The position numbers were made by a program, and so were the translations under genes. Of a stretch of 64,000 nt of DNA, positions 9,247 through 18,864 are shown piece after piece (positions within the stretch are counted from its first letter, which is position 1; the number at the start of each line of letters is the position of its first letter). Under the pieces are notes generated by a model, which was not told the DNA's origin, made no database searches, and saw only the letters and a list, made by a program, of their open reading frames with translations. Origin of the DNA: Loktanella sp. S4079 (GTDB lineage Bacteria; Pseudomonadota; Alphaproteobacteria; Rhodobacterales; Rhodobacteraceae); NCBI RefSeq assembly GCF_000967725.1, contig NZ_JXYE01000002.1, forward strand, positions 1,302,001 through 1,366,000. Direction: 5' to 3'.

Positions 9247-9285
9247 CAGAACTAGCGTCGGGTCTATGCCTCAGGTGCGCGGGCG

Positions 9286-10779
9286 TCAATCTCTATCACG
9301 ATGAAACTTCAGATAGAGTCCCAACGTTAATAAAGCGTTTACTAAGAAAACGAGCCAATCACCCCAGCGCGCATATATTGTTGCCTCTAACGCATCAGGC
9401 AGAGGCACATCTATCGCGTCATGCGTATTTAGCGGGATCGCGGCCCCTATCCGACCGTAGGGGTCTATCATAGCGCTGACACCTGTGTTGGCGACGCGCA
9501 CCATTGGCAAACCTTGTTCGACCGCACGCAAGCGTGCTTGGGCGAGGTGCTGATAAGGCCCAGCAGCCTGACCAAACCATGCGTCATTGGTGATCAGTAA
9601 CAGCATGCGTGGGCGCTCGGGAAAGGTCGTCACCTCTTCGGCAAATATCCCTTCATAACAAATCAAAGGCAGCGCGTTCCCAATGCCCGGCACAGTGACC
9701 ATTGGGGTCCCCGTGCCACTGGCAAATCCATTCCCGTCAGTGGTGGCCAAACCGCGAATACCAAAGCGGCCGAGCAATTCGCCGCCAGGTATATATTCGC
9801 CAAATGGCACAAGATGCCGTTTGTCATAAACATCATGCACGGTGCCGCCTGCGCCCATCACCACGAGGCTATTGAAGTACCGCTGCATTTCGTCCCGGCG
9901 CTGTATGCCAAAGACCAACGGCGCGCCGCGCGCGGCCTCATCCAGCAGGCTAAGGTCAGACTGCACGTAGTTCAAAAGGAAGGGAACTGCCGTCTCGGGC
10001 CAGACGATAAGGTCGGGCACCGCACCGTCGCCAGTCATTGAGACCATTCGGTTAAGGAACATGTCGCGATAGGCAGGGTCCCATTTTTGATGCTGTGGTG
10101 CGTTTGGTTGTACCAAGCGGATGATGGGGCCGTCATCGGTGGTCTGCGGAGGCGGAACCATAATGAATGCCAAAACTGCCCATAGCGCCAAGATCGCAAC
10201 CGCGCTGCGCCACATGCCTGTCGATAGGGCATAGACGGCCCATGCAATCGATACCGTCGCCAGCGTTAATAAATGAGGTCCGCCAATGGTGGCGATATGG
10301 ACAAGGCCCGTGTCAATCCACACATGCCCCAGCAACGCCCACGGAAAGCCGGTAAACACAAGTGACCGGACAATTTCAGCCCAGATCAAACCGACACATG
10401 TCGCAAGCTCTGCTCGCCGGATGATCCGTGCACCCAAATAGCTGAATACGGCCCAAAATAACCCGGCTCCGGCAGCCATCAGGACAATTGCAAACGGGGC
10501 CATCCAGCCATGCCTGGCAATATCGACCAAGAAGGGTTCGATGATCCAGCGAAGGGAAAACGCGAAATACCCTGCACCAAAGGCCCAAGCATTCCACGCG
10601 ATTGTTCTGCTGGTGGACGCTTTCGATTGCACCGCAAGAAAAGCGGCAAGAGCCAAGACAGTGATATACCACAAATCGTGCGGCGCCTGACCAAACCCAG
10701 CGAGTCCGCCCAACACAGCGAGCGCGACCCGACGATAAACGGCGGATCGCGCTAAAATAGCCCCCATTGGGTTAGGCAT
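9286..10779 (-). CDS. lnt: Apolipoprotein N-acyltransferase
   Basis: Lnt transfers an acyl chain from phospholipid to the N-terminal cysteine of apolipoproteins, the last step of lipoprotein maturation in the inner membrane. The 497-residue protein has about six N-terminal membrane spans, then a nitrilase-type periplasmic domain. Its expected catalytic triad is visible as WPETAVPF (Glu), KRHLVPFGEY (Lys) and CYEGIF (Cys). A C-terminal span follows. The start overlaps the corC stop by 8 nt, in the widespread phoH-ybeY-corC-lnt order. Confidence 0.96.
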   Translation of the reverse strand: MPNPMGAILARSAVYRRVALAVLGGLAGFGQAPHDLWYITVLALAAFLAVQSKASTSRTIAWNAWAFGAGYFAFSLRWIIEPFLVDIARHGWMAPFAIVLMAAGAGLFWAVFSYLGARIIRRAELATCVGLIWAEIVRSLVFTGFPWALLGHVWIDTGLVHIATIGGPHLLTLATVSIAWAVYALSTGMWRSAVAILALWAVLAFIMVPPPQTTDDGPIIRLVQPNAPQHQKWDPAYRDMFLNRMVSMTGDGAVPDLIVWPETAVPFLLNYVQSDLSLLDEAARGAPLVFGIQRRDEMQRYFNSLVVMGAGGTVHDVYDKRHLVPFGEYIPGGELLGRFGIRGLATTDGNGFASGTGTPMVTVPGIGNALPLICYEGIFAEEVTTFPERPRMLLLITNDAWFGQAAGPYQHLAQARLRAVEQGLPMVRVANTGVSAMIDPYGRIGAAIPLNTHDAIDVPLPDALEATIYARWGDWLVFLVNALLTLGLYLKFHRDRD

Positions 10780-11659
10780 CGCCCGTACGTGTCAATCTGA
10801 CGCGCAGACGCTTGATCCGGCGCGGGTCTGCATCAACGACTTCAAATTCAGGGCCGTCCGGATGCAAGATCACTTCGCCACGTGCAGGCAAGTCGCCCGA
10901 CAACATTGTCACCAGCCCGCCCAGCGTATCGATTTCTTCTTCGTCGATTTCTTCGTGGTCCGTCAGCTTCATGCCGATTTCGGCTTCGAATTCCTTTAGC
11001 TCAGTCCGCGCCTGCGCCATATAGACGCCCGGCTTTTCCATGAACCAGCTTTGGGCCTCGTCGATGTCGTGCTCATCCTCGATCTCGCCGACGACCTGTT
11101 CGATCAAATCCTCAATCGTCAGCAATCCATCCGTACCGCCGTATTCATCAATAACCAGAGCCATGTGAATCCGCTCGGCCTGCATTTTTTGCAGTAGCAC
11201 CCCCAAGGGCATTGATGGCGGAACATAGAGCAATGGTCGCACCATTGCGCGCACGTCCATATCAGGGCTGTCCCCGTTAAAGCCGTGACGCAGTGCAAAA
11301 TCTTTGAGGTTGATCAATCCGACAGGTGTGTCCAGCGTTCCGTCATAAACAGGTAGACGGGTAAGACCGCAGTCACGAAAGACCTGCAGCAGATCGTCCT
11401 TTGAGATCGAGGCAGGCACAGCGACGATATCGGTTTTCGGAACGGCAACATCTTCTACCCGCTGACGCCGCAGGTTTAACATACCTAACACATAGTGTTT
11501 GGGTTGGCTGTCTTCAGAGACAACAACCTCATGCGCCTCTGACGTCGTTTGAGGCCAAAACACGTTACTGACACGCGCCCAAAAACCCGGAGTATTCACT
11601 TGTTGATCCAAATGCGCGCTTTGCGCTGCAATAGATGGACCCTCGTTATTGTCGCCCAT
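10772..11659 (-). CDS. corC: CorC/HlyC-family CBS-domain protein
   Basis: This is a cytosolic 295-residue protein with two CBS domains (roughly residues 75-200), including the conserved [19 protein letters not shown] stretch, and a C-terminal transporter-associated CorC_HlyC domain with DTLGGLV. Family members are linked to magnesium/cobalt efflux and, through their genomic neighbourhood with lnt and ybeY, to envelope and ribosome maintenance. There are no membrane segments. The gene sits between ybeY (30-bp gap) and lnt (8-bp overlap) in one operon. Confidence 0.92.
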   Translation of the reverse strand: MGDNNEGPSIAAQSAHLDQQVNTPGFWARVSNVFWPQTTSEAHEVVVSEDSQPKHYVLGMLNLRRQRVEDVAVPKTDIVAVPASISKDDLLQVFRDCGLTRLPVYDGTLDTPVGLINLKDFALRHGFNGDSPDMDVRAMVRPLLYVPPSMPLGVLLQKMQAERIHMALVIDEYGGTDGLLTIEDLIEQVVGEIEDEHDIDEAQSWFMEKPGVYMAQARTELKEFEAEIGMKLTDHEEIDEEEIDTLGGLVTMLSGDLPARGEVILHPDGPEFEVVDADPRRIKRLRVRLTRTGDA

Positions 11660-11689
11660 TTCTTCCTTACCTATGGGGGCAAAATCGCC

Positions 11690-12181
11690 CTACGCTACCT
11701 TATATGGGTCAGAAATACCCAGCTTGCCAAGTATCTGCGTTTCTAAACGCTCCATCAACGCTGCGTCTTTGTCGCGTTCATGGTCATAACCAAGCAGATG
11801 CAAGACGCCGTGAATCAGCAAATGGGTCACGTGATCCTCGACGAATTTGCCCATCGCTGTAGCCTCTTTGATGCATGTTTCAAAGGCGATAGCGATATCA
11901 CCTAGCTCTGCATCTTGGGGCAGTTCTGGCGGAATTGGGGTGCCTCCATCTTCGGCAGCAGCGCGTTCAGAAGACGGCCAGCTTAATACATTCGTCGGCG
12001 AAGGTTTGCCGCGAAAATCAGAATTGAGCACGGCGATCCGCTCATCAGAGCACGCGAGAATGCTTACTTCATAGGCCGAAGGATCAAAACCCAAATGGGT
12101 CAGCGTCACATCTTTGGCTGCTTTCGCAAGGCGATCAATATTATTCCAACGGATATCTTCAATTACACAGTCAACAGTCAA
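11690..12181 (-). CDS. ybeY: Endoribonuclease YbeY (16S rRNA maturation)
   Basis: YbeY is a zinc-dependent single-strand endoribonuclease for 16S rRNA 3'-end maturation and ribosome quality control. The 163-residue protein has the zinc motif HGVLHLLGYDH, giving the three histidines H-x3-H-x5-H. The upstream segment GKPSPTNVLSWPS is also typical. The gene overlaps phoH by 4 nt, the usual coupling of this pair. Confidence 0.96.
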   Translation of the reverse strand: MTVDCVIEDIRWNNIDRLAKAAKDVTLTHLGFDPSAYEVSILACSDERIAVLNSDFRGKPSPTNVLSWPSSERAAAEDGGTPIPPELPQDAELGDIAIAFETCIKEATAMGKFVEDHVTHLLIHGVLHLLGYDHERDKDAALMERLETQILGKLGISDPYKVA

Positions 12182-13191
12182 TTCTCGTTATCTTTCTCAT
12201 AGGCTTCAATAATTGCGGCAACCAATGGATGTCTGACAACGTCCTTTGCCGAAAAGTAGTTAAAACTAATTTTGGGGATGTTTTTAAGCAGACGCTCAGC
12301 ATCCCAAAGTCCTGAATTGACACCGCGCGGTAGGTCAATCTGGGTGCGGTCACCCGTGATCACCATGCGAGAGCCTTCGCCAAGGCGTGTCAGGAACATT
12401 TTCATTTGCATTGTTGTCGCGTTTTGCGCCTCGTCCAGCACAACAAAAGCATTCGAAAGCGTGCGGCCACGCATAAAGGCCAGCGGTGCGATCTCGATCA
12501 CTTTTTCTTCGATCATCTTGGCAGCTTGTTTGCCCGGCAGAAAATCGTTCAGCGCATCATAGAGCGGCTGCATATAAGGATCGACTTTGTCTTTCATGTC
12601 GCCGGGCAGATAGCCTAGCTTTTCGCCAGCTTCGACGGCGGGGCGCGACAGGATAATCTTATCGACGTGCCCGGAAATCAGCATATTCACGCCGACGGCA
12701 ACCGCCAGATAGGTTTTACCGGTCCCTGCTGGCCCAATCCCAAACGCTAATTCGTTGTCGAACAGTGATTTTACATAGGCCTTTTGCGCGTCGGTGCGCG
12801 GTTCAATCAGTTTCTTGCGCGTCTTAATCTCAACCCGCGCGCCATCGCCTTTGAATAGTTCTTCTTGATCGGCAGGACCTGCGGGGCCGCGCACAGTTTC
12901 AGGGCCCATACGCAATTCGCGATCGATGTCGCCCGGATCCAAACTGCGACCCGCCTCAAGACGTCCATAGAGCGATTGCAAAACGTTATGCGCCGTCTGA
13001 CGAGAGCCATCCTCGCCGATCACAGCAAGCTGGTTGCCGCGACGCACGATCTGCACACCTAGGCTATTTTCGATGGTGGTAAGGTTGCGGTCATATTCGC
13101 CGCAAAGGTCAATCAGCAGAAAATTGTCAGGAAACTCTAGTACGGTTTCAGTGACGGTATCGGCGGGTTGGGTCAGGGCACCTGTAGCCAA
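12178..13191 (-). CDS. phoH: PhoH-family ATPase (YbeZ)
   Basis: This cytosolic P-loop ATPase partners YbeY in RNA processing. The 337-residue protein has a KH-like N-terminal domain, then Walker A GPAGTGKT at residues 153-160 and Walker B VVLDEAQNA, with a sensor VITGDRTQIDLP. It is the first gene of phoH-ybeY-corC-lnt. The 125-bp gap to miaB probably holds the operon promoter. No clear heat-shock promoter could be confirmed. Confidence 0.95.
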   Translation of the reverse strand: MATGALTQPADTVTETVLEFPDNFLLIDLCGEYDRNLTTIENSLGVQIVRRGNQLAVIGEDGSRQTAHNVLQSLYGRLEAGRSLDPGDIDRELRMGPETVRGPAGPADQEELFKGDGARVEIKTRKKLIEPRTDAQKAYVKSLFDNELAFGIGPAGTGKTYLAVAVGVNMLISGHVDKIILSRPAVEAGEKLGYLPGDMKDKVDPYMQPLYDALNDFLPGKQAAKMIEEKVIEIAPLAFMRGRTLSNAFVVLDEAQNATTMQMKMFLTRLGEGSRMVITGDRTQIDLPRGVNSGLWDAERLLKNIPKISFNYFSAKDVVRHPLVAAIIEAYEKDNEN

Positions 13192-13316
13192 ACGGCTCTC
13201 CTTTGAGTCTCTATGCCCCTATCGTGGCAAGGGAATGCTGCATGTGCAAGAAGAGTCATTCAATTGTGATGCAATTGACGGAAAAACCGCGCGGCCGAAC
13301 AAATGTGCAGCAAAGC

Positions 13317-14627
13317 TTAGCTCAACAACTCACCTTTTAACGAGTTTGGACTGTCTTGCACGACTTTTACGCGGCGCACAGTGCCAAGTACGTCAGTCGG
13401 TGCCTCAGCATAGACGGCGTGCAAGTATTCTGATTTTCCAATCATCTGACCTGCTTCGCGACCTGCCTTTTCAAACAGGACCTTAACTTCGCGACCGACC
13501 ATTGACGCTTGAGTGGCTTGCTGCTGTTCGCGCAACAAGGCCTGCAATCGCTGTAGGCGGTCGTTCATTACGTCGTCAGGCAGTTGCGGCTTTTCTGCGG
13601 CGGGCGTACCGGGACGTGTTGAATACTTGAATGAATAAGCCTGCCCGTAGTGGACATCCCGAACAAGCTGCATTGTATCTTCGAAATCTTCTTCGGTTTC
13701 ACCGGGGAACCCAACGATGAAGTCGCCAGATAACAGCAAATCTGGGCGACCAGCGCGAATACGTTCGATCAACCGAACATAACCTTCGGCCGTGTGCTTG
13801 CGGTTCATAGCCTTGAGAATGCGGTCAGAGCCGGATTGCACAGGCAGATGCAGATAGGGCATCAGTTTTTCGCAGGTGGCATGGGCATCGATGAGCGCAT
13901 CGTCCATGTCATTGGGGTGGCTGGTGGTAAAACGAATGCGCTCTAGACCATCAACTTTATCAAGTTCCCAGATCAAACCTGCCAAACCGCCATCGTGGCC
14001 GTGATAGGCGTTCACATTCTGTCCAAGCAGGGTGATTTCGCGCACGCCCGCTTCAACGAGCTCATTTGCTTCGCGAATGATGCGCTCAGCCGGGCGCGAT
14101 ACTTCGGCACCGCGGGTATATGGCACCACGCAAAAGGCACAGAATTTGTCGCAGCCTTCCTGCACAGTCAAAAACGCGGTTGGGCCACGTTTTGCCTTGC
14201 CGCGCCCTTTGAGGGTGGCAAATTTATCCTCTTCGGGGAAATCCGTATCCAGCGCCTTTGCGCCGGTTTGAACGGCATCGTCCATCGCTGGTAGGCGGTG
14301 ATAGCTTTGCGGGCCGACCACCAAATCAACCATCGGCTGGCGGCGCATGATCTCTTCGCCTTCGGCCTGCGCAACACAACCAGCCACGCCGATTTTCAGA
14401 TCGGGTTTTTCCGCTTTCAGACCCTTAAAACGCCCAAGTTCCGAATATACCTTTTCTGCTGCCTTTTCACGAATGTGACAGGTGTTGAGCAGAATCATAT
14501 CCGCATCGTCTGGTGACTGCGTCTCAACATAGCCCTTGCCACCCAGCGCTTCGGCCATGCGTTCACTGTCGTAGACATTCATCTGACAGCCGTAGGTCTT
14601 GATATATAGCTTTTTGGGCTCTGGCAT
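13317..14627 (-). CDS. miaB: tRNA-2-methylthio-N6-dimethylallyladenosine synthase
   Basis: MiaB is a radical-SAM methylthiotransferase that adds a methylthio group to i6A37 of tRNAs reading codons that start with U. In the 436-residue protein, Cys14, Cys50 and Cys84 bind the N-terminal auxiliary cluster. The radical-SAM cluster motif is C159-x3-C163-x2-C166, followed by [12 protein letters not shown]. The C-terminal TRAM domain, about residues 375-436, contacts tRNA. It is divergent from the glycosyltransferase-like gene to its right. Confidence 0.97.
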   Translation of the reverse strand: MPEPKKLYIKTYGCQMNVYDSERMAEALGGKGYVETQSPDDADMILLNTCHIREKAAEKVYSELGRFKGLKAEKPDLKIGVAGCVAQAEGEEIMRRQPMVDLVVGPQSYHRLPAMDDAVQTGAKALDTDFPEEDKFATLKGRGKAKRGPTAFLTVQEGCDKFCAFCVVPYTRGAEVSRPAERIIREANELVEAGVREITLLGQNVNAYHGHDGGLAGLIWELDKVDGLERIRFTTSHPNDMDDALIDAHATCEKLMPYLHLPVQSGSDRILKAMNRKHTAEGYVRLIERIRAGRPDLLLSGDFIVGFPGETEEDFEDTMQLVRDVHYGQAYSFKYSTRPGTPAAEKPQLPDDVMNDRLQRLQALLREQQQATQASMVGREVKVLFEKAGREAGQMIGKSEYLHAVYAEAPTDVLGTVRRVKVVQDSPNSLKGELLS

Positions 14628-14738
14628 GATTGGCTCTTGGGTTTGGCGGGTTCAGGGCCTTCTAGCGACTTGTTGGTTCGCTTGCAATGCAAGGCATTTT
14701 GGCACAGTTTGCACCCACGACAACGGGATGCCAACACC

Positions 14739-15602
14739 ATGCACTACAGCGACCTGCAATCAATGATTTCCGAAGGAAAACCCGTCCTATCCAAGGGGCC
14801 GATTGCGATCATTCTCATCGAAGATGGGATTGAGGTCGAGAGCACGATCGCGCATCACGTTGGCTTGGGCTTTCAGCACGTGCTGGTCTTTTGTGCTGCC
14901 GATTTTGGCCTGCCCGATAACTTACCCAAGAATGTGCACCGGGTTGATTTTGACGTAACAGCCGATGGGGCGCTGCAAGCGATCAATAATGCAGTGATCA
15001 AATGCGCCGCCAATCAATGGGTCTATTACTGTTACAACGCGGAATACCTCGTATTCCCATTTTGCGAGACCCGCAGCATCGGAGAACTTGTTGCATTCAT
15101 GGCCGAGGAACGTCGCGATTGCATACAAACCTACACGGTGGATCTTTACGCACGCGACCTCGAAGAAACACCAAGCGCAGTTGATCGCGAAGACGCCTAC
15201 TTCGATTCAACCGGATATTTTGCGCTCGCGCGCGAGGATGCGCTTGGGCAAACATTGGAGCGTCAGCTCAATATCTACGGAGGGCTGCGCTGGCGATTTG
15301 AAGAGCATATCGCGATCCCGCGCCAAAGGCTCGATCGTTCATCACTTTATCGCGTGATCCCCGGTCTGAAGATGCTACCTGACGGCGGTTTTTCAGAATA
15401 TGAACACAACACGATTTCATGCCCTTGGCATAATAATATCACCGCTGCGACGGCATCGTTTCGCACAGCCAAGGCGCTTCGGCGCAACCCCGGTAGCCGC
15501 CACGACATCGCGAGTTTTCACTGGGAAAACTCTGAAAAATTTCAATGGCATTCCCAGCAGCTTATGGATTGGGGGATAATTGAACCGGGGCAATGGTTTT
15601 AG
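14739..15602 (+). CDS. Glycosyltransferase-2-like protein
   Basis: This 287-residue cytosolic protein begins with an IAIILIEDGIEVESTIAHH segment and continues with VLVFCAADFGLP. That resembles the nucleotide-binding half of GT-A glycosyltransferases of the GT2/GT92 sort found in Roseobacter surface loci. A classical DxD motif is not obvious. The internal ATG at 14739 is preferred because the longer reading frame to 14637 has an unlike, proline/arginine-rich start. Its last 41 nt overlap the convergent RAYT gene. The acceptor is unknown. Confidence 0.55.
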   Translation: MHYSDLQSMISEGKPVLSKGPIAIILIEDGIEVESTIAHHVGLGFQHVLVFCAADFGLPDNLPKNVHRVDFDVTADGALQAINNAVIKCAANQWVYYCYNAEYLVFPFCETRSIGELVAFMAEERRDCIQTYTVDLYARDLEETPSAVDREDAYFDSTGYFALAREDALGQTLERQLNIYGGLRWRFEEHIAIPRQRLDRSSLYRVIPGLKMLPDGGFSEYEHNTISCPWHNNITAATASFRTAKALRRNPGSRHDIASFHWENSEKFQWHSQQLMDWGIIEPGQWF

Positions 15603-16086
15603 ATGGCGGTGGATCAAGATCCACCCTTCGCCTTGCCAGCGACGAATAAGGCCAATCCAGCGGCTTGCGCACCAATCCGGCTGTCACGGGCGCAGTGATG
15701 ATCAAATGCATATGTAGATCGTAATCCGCTTGGTCCCTAATCACATGTTCCCAAAATCGACGTTGCCATATGCCTTTTTCACCCGCGCGTAATTTTGTCT
15801 TTGTTGGTGAAATGGGCGGATCAACGTGACGCGAGAATGTCGATTTGATCAGACGCCAACGCTTTGAGTATTCGGTATCGCCAGGTGGCAGTGTCCAGAT
15901 CATATGCATCTTGGCAGGCAGTATCACGGCTGCTTTAATCTGGAACGGCCAACGCCGTTTGCAGATGGCCGTCGCTGCGCGAAGCAAATCAATTTCCTCA
16001 GTCAAGAGAGTCGACTGTTTGTCCAGCAATTCAGCTGTAAAGAAATAGGTGCCACCAGGCACATAGCGTCGGCGATAATTTGACAT
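15562..16086 (-). CDS. REP-associated tyrosine transposase (RAYT), probably inactive
   Basis: This 174-residue protein has the layout of the Y1/HUH transposases that mobilise REP palindromes: N-terminal YRRRYVPGGTYFFT, then VILPAKMHMIWTLPPGD, then IWQRRFWEHVIRD and DWPYSS. Compared with the family pattern as I recall it, the first histidine of the HUH motif is lysine (AKMH instead of DHLH). The position of the catalytic tyrosine before the NPV-like motif is also not tyrosine. It lies between two near-identical palindromes in inverted orientation. Its 3' end runs through one REP and overlaps the glycosyltransferase gene by 41 nt. Confidence 0.85.
   Translation of the reverse strand: MSNYRRRYVPGGTYFFTAELLDKQSTLLTEEIDLLRAATAICKRRWPFQIKAAVILPAKMHMIWTLPPGDTEYSKRWRLIKSTFSRHVDPPISPTKTKLRAGEKGIWQRRFWEHVIRDQADYDLHMHLIITAPVTAGLVRKPLDWPYSSLARRRVDLDPPPSKTIAPVQLSPNP
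15608..15625. repeat. REP palindrome flanking the RAYT gene (3' side)
   Basis: A perfect 8-bp inverted repeat, GGTGGATC and GATCCACC, with a 2-nt AA loop. On the minus strand it is preceded by GAAGG, matching the GTAGG head of its partner at 16131-16148. It lies inside the last codons of the RAYT gene. Confidence 0.85.
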
Positions 16087-16130
16087 ATGTTTACAGTGCA
16101 GTGCATTGGTTAATGCGCCGTAAACCGTAG

Positions 16131-16148
16131 GGTGGATCTCGATCCACC
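16131..16148. repeat. REP palindrome flanking the RAYT gene (5' side)
   Basis: A perfect 8-bp inverted repeat, GGTGGATC and GATCCACC, with a TC loop, preceded by GTAG on the plus strand. It lies 45 bp before the RAYT start and ends at the base before the stop codon of the membrane-protein gene. Its orientation is inverted relative to 15608-15625, the usual paired arrangement. Confidence 0.85.
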
Positions 16149-16865
16149 TTACCTGAGCAGCGGATCTCTATGTTCAGCAACCCGATTGGCTAGTCGCACA
16201 AAGGCACTATCCGCCTTTCCTTTGACCAACCAAGACAGCCCAAACGCCCAAATTCCTATCGCTTCGAACCAAAAGACCAGATTATAGGCCGCGACCATCT
16301 GTCGTTGTTCAGGCGCACCCATGACCTTGGCATATGATGCCAGCGTAATCCCGATCAGAGCAGCCACAATAATGAGGCCACAGCCGATATATATCCGGCG
16401 GCGTAGCCTGTGACGTGTGCGAGCGAATTTGAACAGGCAAAACACCGCGAGCGAGCAGAAGAACACCAGCGCAGACGTATAGTGAAAAATCGGGCTTATG
16501 CCGATCCCAACCAGTTCTTGGGTCATCGTTGCGATCTCGGCCGTCGGGCTTTCATTGGGAAAGAGAGCCACACCAAAGGCCGCCACACCTGCAACTGTTC
16601 CGAGCCAATCATCATTGATGATATCACCCGGCACACGGCGGTAGCCACGATAGCATATCAAGAAAACGCCAATCGCGCAGAGCGTTCCAACGAAAATGTC
16701 GCGATAGGTTGTATGATAAAAATCACTGATCGAGGGCTCTATCCGACGAAAATCTAACAGTCCGCCGACCAGCAACACCATGGGCAGCGCCATTCCCAAA
16801 ACCCCAAGCGCCGTCCGCACCCGGTGATAAGACAAAACCATTTCTTGACGCCGTGCTTCTGGCAT
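16149..16865 (-). CDS. Six-span inner-membrane protein of unknown function
   Basis: This 238-residue protein has six predicted membrane spans, near residues 17-35, 56-75, 87-103, 127-147, 157-177 and 193-216, with short loops. Conserved-looking stretches are SISDFYHTTYRDIF after span 1 and LFPNESPT after span 3. The pattern recalls DUF998-type and related small membrane families but I cannot assign it. The stop codon directly abuts a REP palindrome, which may help end the transcript. Confidence 0.65.
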   Translation of the reverse strand: MPEARRQEMVLSYHRVRTALGVLGMALPMVLLVGGLLDFRRIEPSISDFYHTTYRDIFVGTLCAIGVFLICYRGYRRVPGDIINDDWLGTVAGVAAFGVALFPNESPTAEIATMTQELVGIGISPIFHYTSALVFFCSLAVFCLFKFARTRHRLRRRIYIGCGLIIVAALIGITLASYAKVMGAPEQRQMVAAYNLVFWFEAIGIWAFGLSWLVKGKADSAFVRLANRVAEHRDPLLR

Positions 16866-16961
16866 ATCTCTGCGCCCTATACATCTACTGAATAAGGGGC
16901 AACTTGGTTCAATATATGCGCAACCGCAAGCTGTGCAGCTGCGGTAATTTCTAGGTGTTGC

Positions 16962-17378
16962 TTACTTGCGGCGTAGCCGGATCACGACATCCACGGATGC
17001 GATCTCTGCACCTTCGGGGGCATGCGGCACGCGGGCAATCTCGAGCTGTTCAGCAGGGGCATCGGTCAAATGCGCGGTGTCTTCCCAGTAAAAATGGGGG
17101 TGATCCGTCATATTGGTATCGAAATAGCTTTTCGCTCCATCAACGGTAATCTCACGCATCAGACCAGCATCGCAAAAGGCGCGTAGCGTATTATAGACCG
17201 TCGCAAGAGATACCTTCTCGCCCGCAGAAGAAGCCGCATCAAACAGGCTTTCGGCTGTGACGTGCCGGTCCTGACCATCGCCTACCAGTAGGCTTGCCAA
17301 GGTCATACGTTGCCGTGTCGGGCGCAAACCTGCCCCCGAAAGCCAATCTGAACTGCGCTGTGTTACGATATCTGTCAT
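16962..17378 (-). CDS. irr: Fur-family iron response regulator Irr
   Basis: Irr is the haem-responsive Fur-type repressor of alphaproteobacteria, active under iron limitation. The 138-residue protein has a winged-helix domain with LRPTRQRMTLASLL and the recognition region SLATVYNTLRAFCDAGLM. The sensor region has DHPHFYWEDT in place of the metal-site histidine cluster of true Fur, and it lacks the C-terminal CxxC zinc motifs. Position divergent from fabA is common in Rhodobacterales. Targets may include the TonB receptor in this window, but no clear operator was seen. Confidence 0.88.
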   Translation of the reverse strand: MTDIVTQRSSDWLSGAGLRPTRQRMTLASLLVGDGQDRHVTAESLFDAASSAGEKVSLATVYNTLRAFCDAGLMREITVDGAKSYFDTNMTDHPHFYWEDTAHLTDAPAEQLEIARVPHAPEGAEIASVDVVIRLRRK

Positions 17379-17524
17379 AGTCGCCTATCCGCTGCCTGTC
17401 CCTATATATGGCAAGGAATGGGTATTTATCAAACGAATTTCCAATATTCCAGCCAGACTTGCCCTTACAAACCCCGCGATGATAGAGGTCTTGCGATACA
17501 GCAGCCAAGAATGAGACCACACAA

Positions 17525-18034
17525 ATGGCAGACTACCCCACAAGTTTTGATAAAGACGATCTCTTGAAATGCGCCCGCGGAGAGCTATTTGGCCCCGGTA
17601 ATGCGCAGCTTCCTGCCCCACCGATGCTGATGATGGATCGCATTACCGAAGTATCCGCTGACGGCGGCGCGCACGGCAAAGGGCATATTGTCGCAGAATT
17701 CGATATCACCCCTGATCTGTGGTTCTTTGACTGCCATTTCCCCGGCAACCCAATCATGCCCGGCTGTCTGGGTCTTGATGGCCTATGGCAGCTGACTGGC
17801 TTTAACCTTGGCTGGCGCGGCTGGCAGGGGCGCGGATACGCATTGGGCGTTGGCGAAGTCAAACTGACAGGCATGGTCCGCCCTGACCGCAAAATGCTGA
17901 CCTACAAAATCGACTTCACCAAAGCGATTCAAACCCGCCGCCTGACAATGGGTGTCGCCGACGGCATCGTCGAAGCCGACGGTGAAGTGATCTATCAAGT
18001 CAAAGACATGAAAGTCGCGCTGAGCGAGAGTTAA
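17525..18034 (+). CDS. fabA: 3-hydroxydecanoyl-ACP dehydratase/isomerase
   Basis: FabA dehydrates 3-hydroxyacyl-ACP and isomerises trans-2- to cis-3-decenoyl-ACP, the entry to anaerobic-type unsaturated fatty acids. The 169-residue protein holds the hot-dog-fold active-site segment [15 protein letters not shown], with the catalytic histidine, and [11 protein letters not shown] with the catalytic aspartate. The length matches E. coli FabA. A strong terminator follows, so fabA is transcribed apart from fabB, 1 kb downstream. Confidence 0.97.
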   Translation: MADYPTSFDKDDLLKCARGELFGPGNAQLPAPPMLMMDRITEVSADGGAHGKGHIVAEFDITPDLWFFDCHFPGNPIMPGCLGLDGLWQLTGFNLGWRGWQGRGYALGVGEVKLTGMVRPDRKMLTYKIDFTKAIQTRRLTMGVADGIVEADGEVIYQVKDMKVALSES

Positions 18035-18041
18035 GGTTTAG

Positions 18042-18080
18042 GCCTAACGCTGGTTTGATTGATCGGCGTTAGGCTGTTTT
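18042..18080 (+). terminator. Rho-independent terminator of fabA
   Basis: A perfect 9-bp stem (GCCTAACGC at 18042-18050, GCGTTAGGC at 18066-18074) with a 15-nt loop is followed by TGTTTT. It lies 8 nt past the fabA stop codon. Confidence 0.8.
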
Positions 18081-18207
18081 ACAAGATATAAAGGTCTGCT
18101 TTGCGGACGAAGCTGTCGTTCGCTGCTCTCATACCAATGCCCGGTTCGATGCAAGCGCAGGGAGTTGGCTAAGTGGCCACCGTCGATAGTGGACACTGAG
18201 GGTAACT

Positions 18208-18864
18208 TTAACCGACACCGCGCTCAGATAGTGCAGTCTCGAGCACTGGGTCTGCCATAAGCTCTTTCAGTACTTCCATTGCCCTTACACGACGATTGCG
18301 AACACGAAGTAACGGCTCAAGAAGTATGATGCGTGTGCGACCGTTACGTGGATTGCGGACAATGTCGACGACTGCATCGAAGCGCTTGGGCTGATATAGC
18401 CGGAGAAGTGCATTGGCGAGCATCTCTTTCGCGTCCGATTCCTGTACAGGCAATGCGCCGTCGCTGAATGGTAATGCTTGATTTGGGGTTTGGGTGTAAA
18501 TTTCGGCAATATCGGGCCATGCGTTCAGTGTGTGTATGTTTTTTGTGTAGTAAAACGCTTCGGCCATTATGGCCCTTGGCAGATCATCATACGCCATCTG
18601 GAGATGGGCAAAGATAATCGGAAGGCCGATTGGATAGTCCTCTTTGTGCAAAAGGTGTATTTCGCCCGTGTTTTTAAATCGAACACCAGCAGCCAACAGG
18701 TCCGCCTTGAGTGGTTCCAGAGCCTTGTCGATGCGAGCCATACGCTCAGAAATCTTCATTTGATCAAACCGTCGTATCCTTGGTATGTGCCTCTCTTGGC
18801 CTTCATAGTTCCACGGAGGCAACTCCTCAATCCTACTGATTTGGTGATCAACGACATGCGTCAC
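18208..18864 (-). CDS. Hypothetical protein inserted between fabA and fabB
   Basis: I do not recognise this 218-residue protein. It has no signal peptide or membrane span. The N-terminal part is charged (RHIPRIRRFDQMK); the C-terminal half (about 130-215) is a run of amphipathic helices with leucine-rich HEAT-like spacing (AVVDIVRN, IILLEPLLRV, AMEVLKELM). Helical-repeat scaffolds of this sort often sit in defence or immunity proteins, but nothing here proves that. It is antisense to the flanking fab genes and splits a pair usually adjacent in relatives, so it is probably an insertion. Confidence 0.55.
   Translation of the reverse strand: MTHVVDHQISRIEELPPWNYEGQERHIPRIRRFDQMKISERMARIDKALEPLKADLLAAGVRFKNTGEIHLLHKEDYPIGLPIIFAHLQMAYDDLPRAIMAEAFYYTKNIHTLNAWPDIAEIYTQTPNQALPFSDGALPVQESDAKEMLANALLRLYQPKRFDAVVDIVRNPRNGRTRIILLEPLLRVRNRRVRAMEVLKELMADPVLETALSERGVG

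Noticed and set aside
17379-17524. Irr/ICE-type operator between irr and fabA
   Set aside because: The AATTTCC/ATTCC stretch only loosely resembles the iron control element; no symmetric match.
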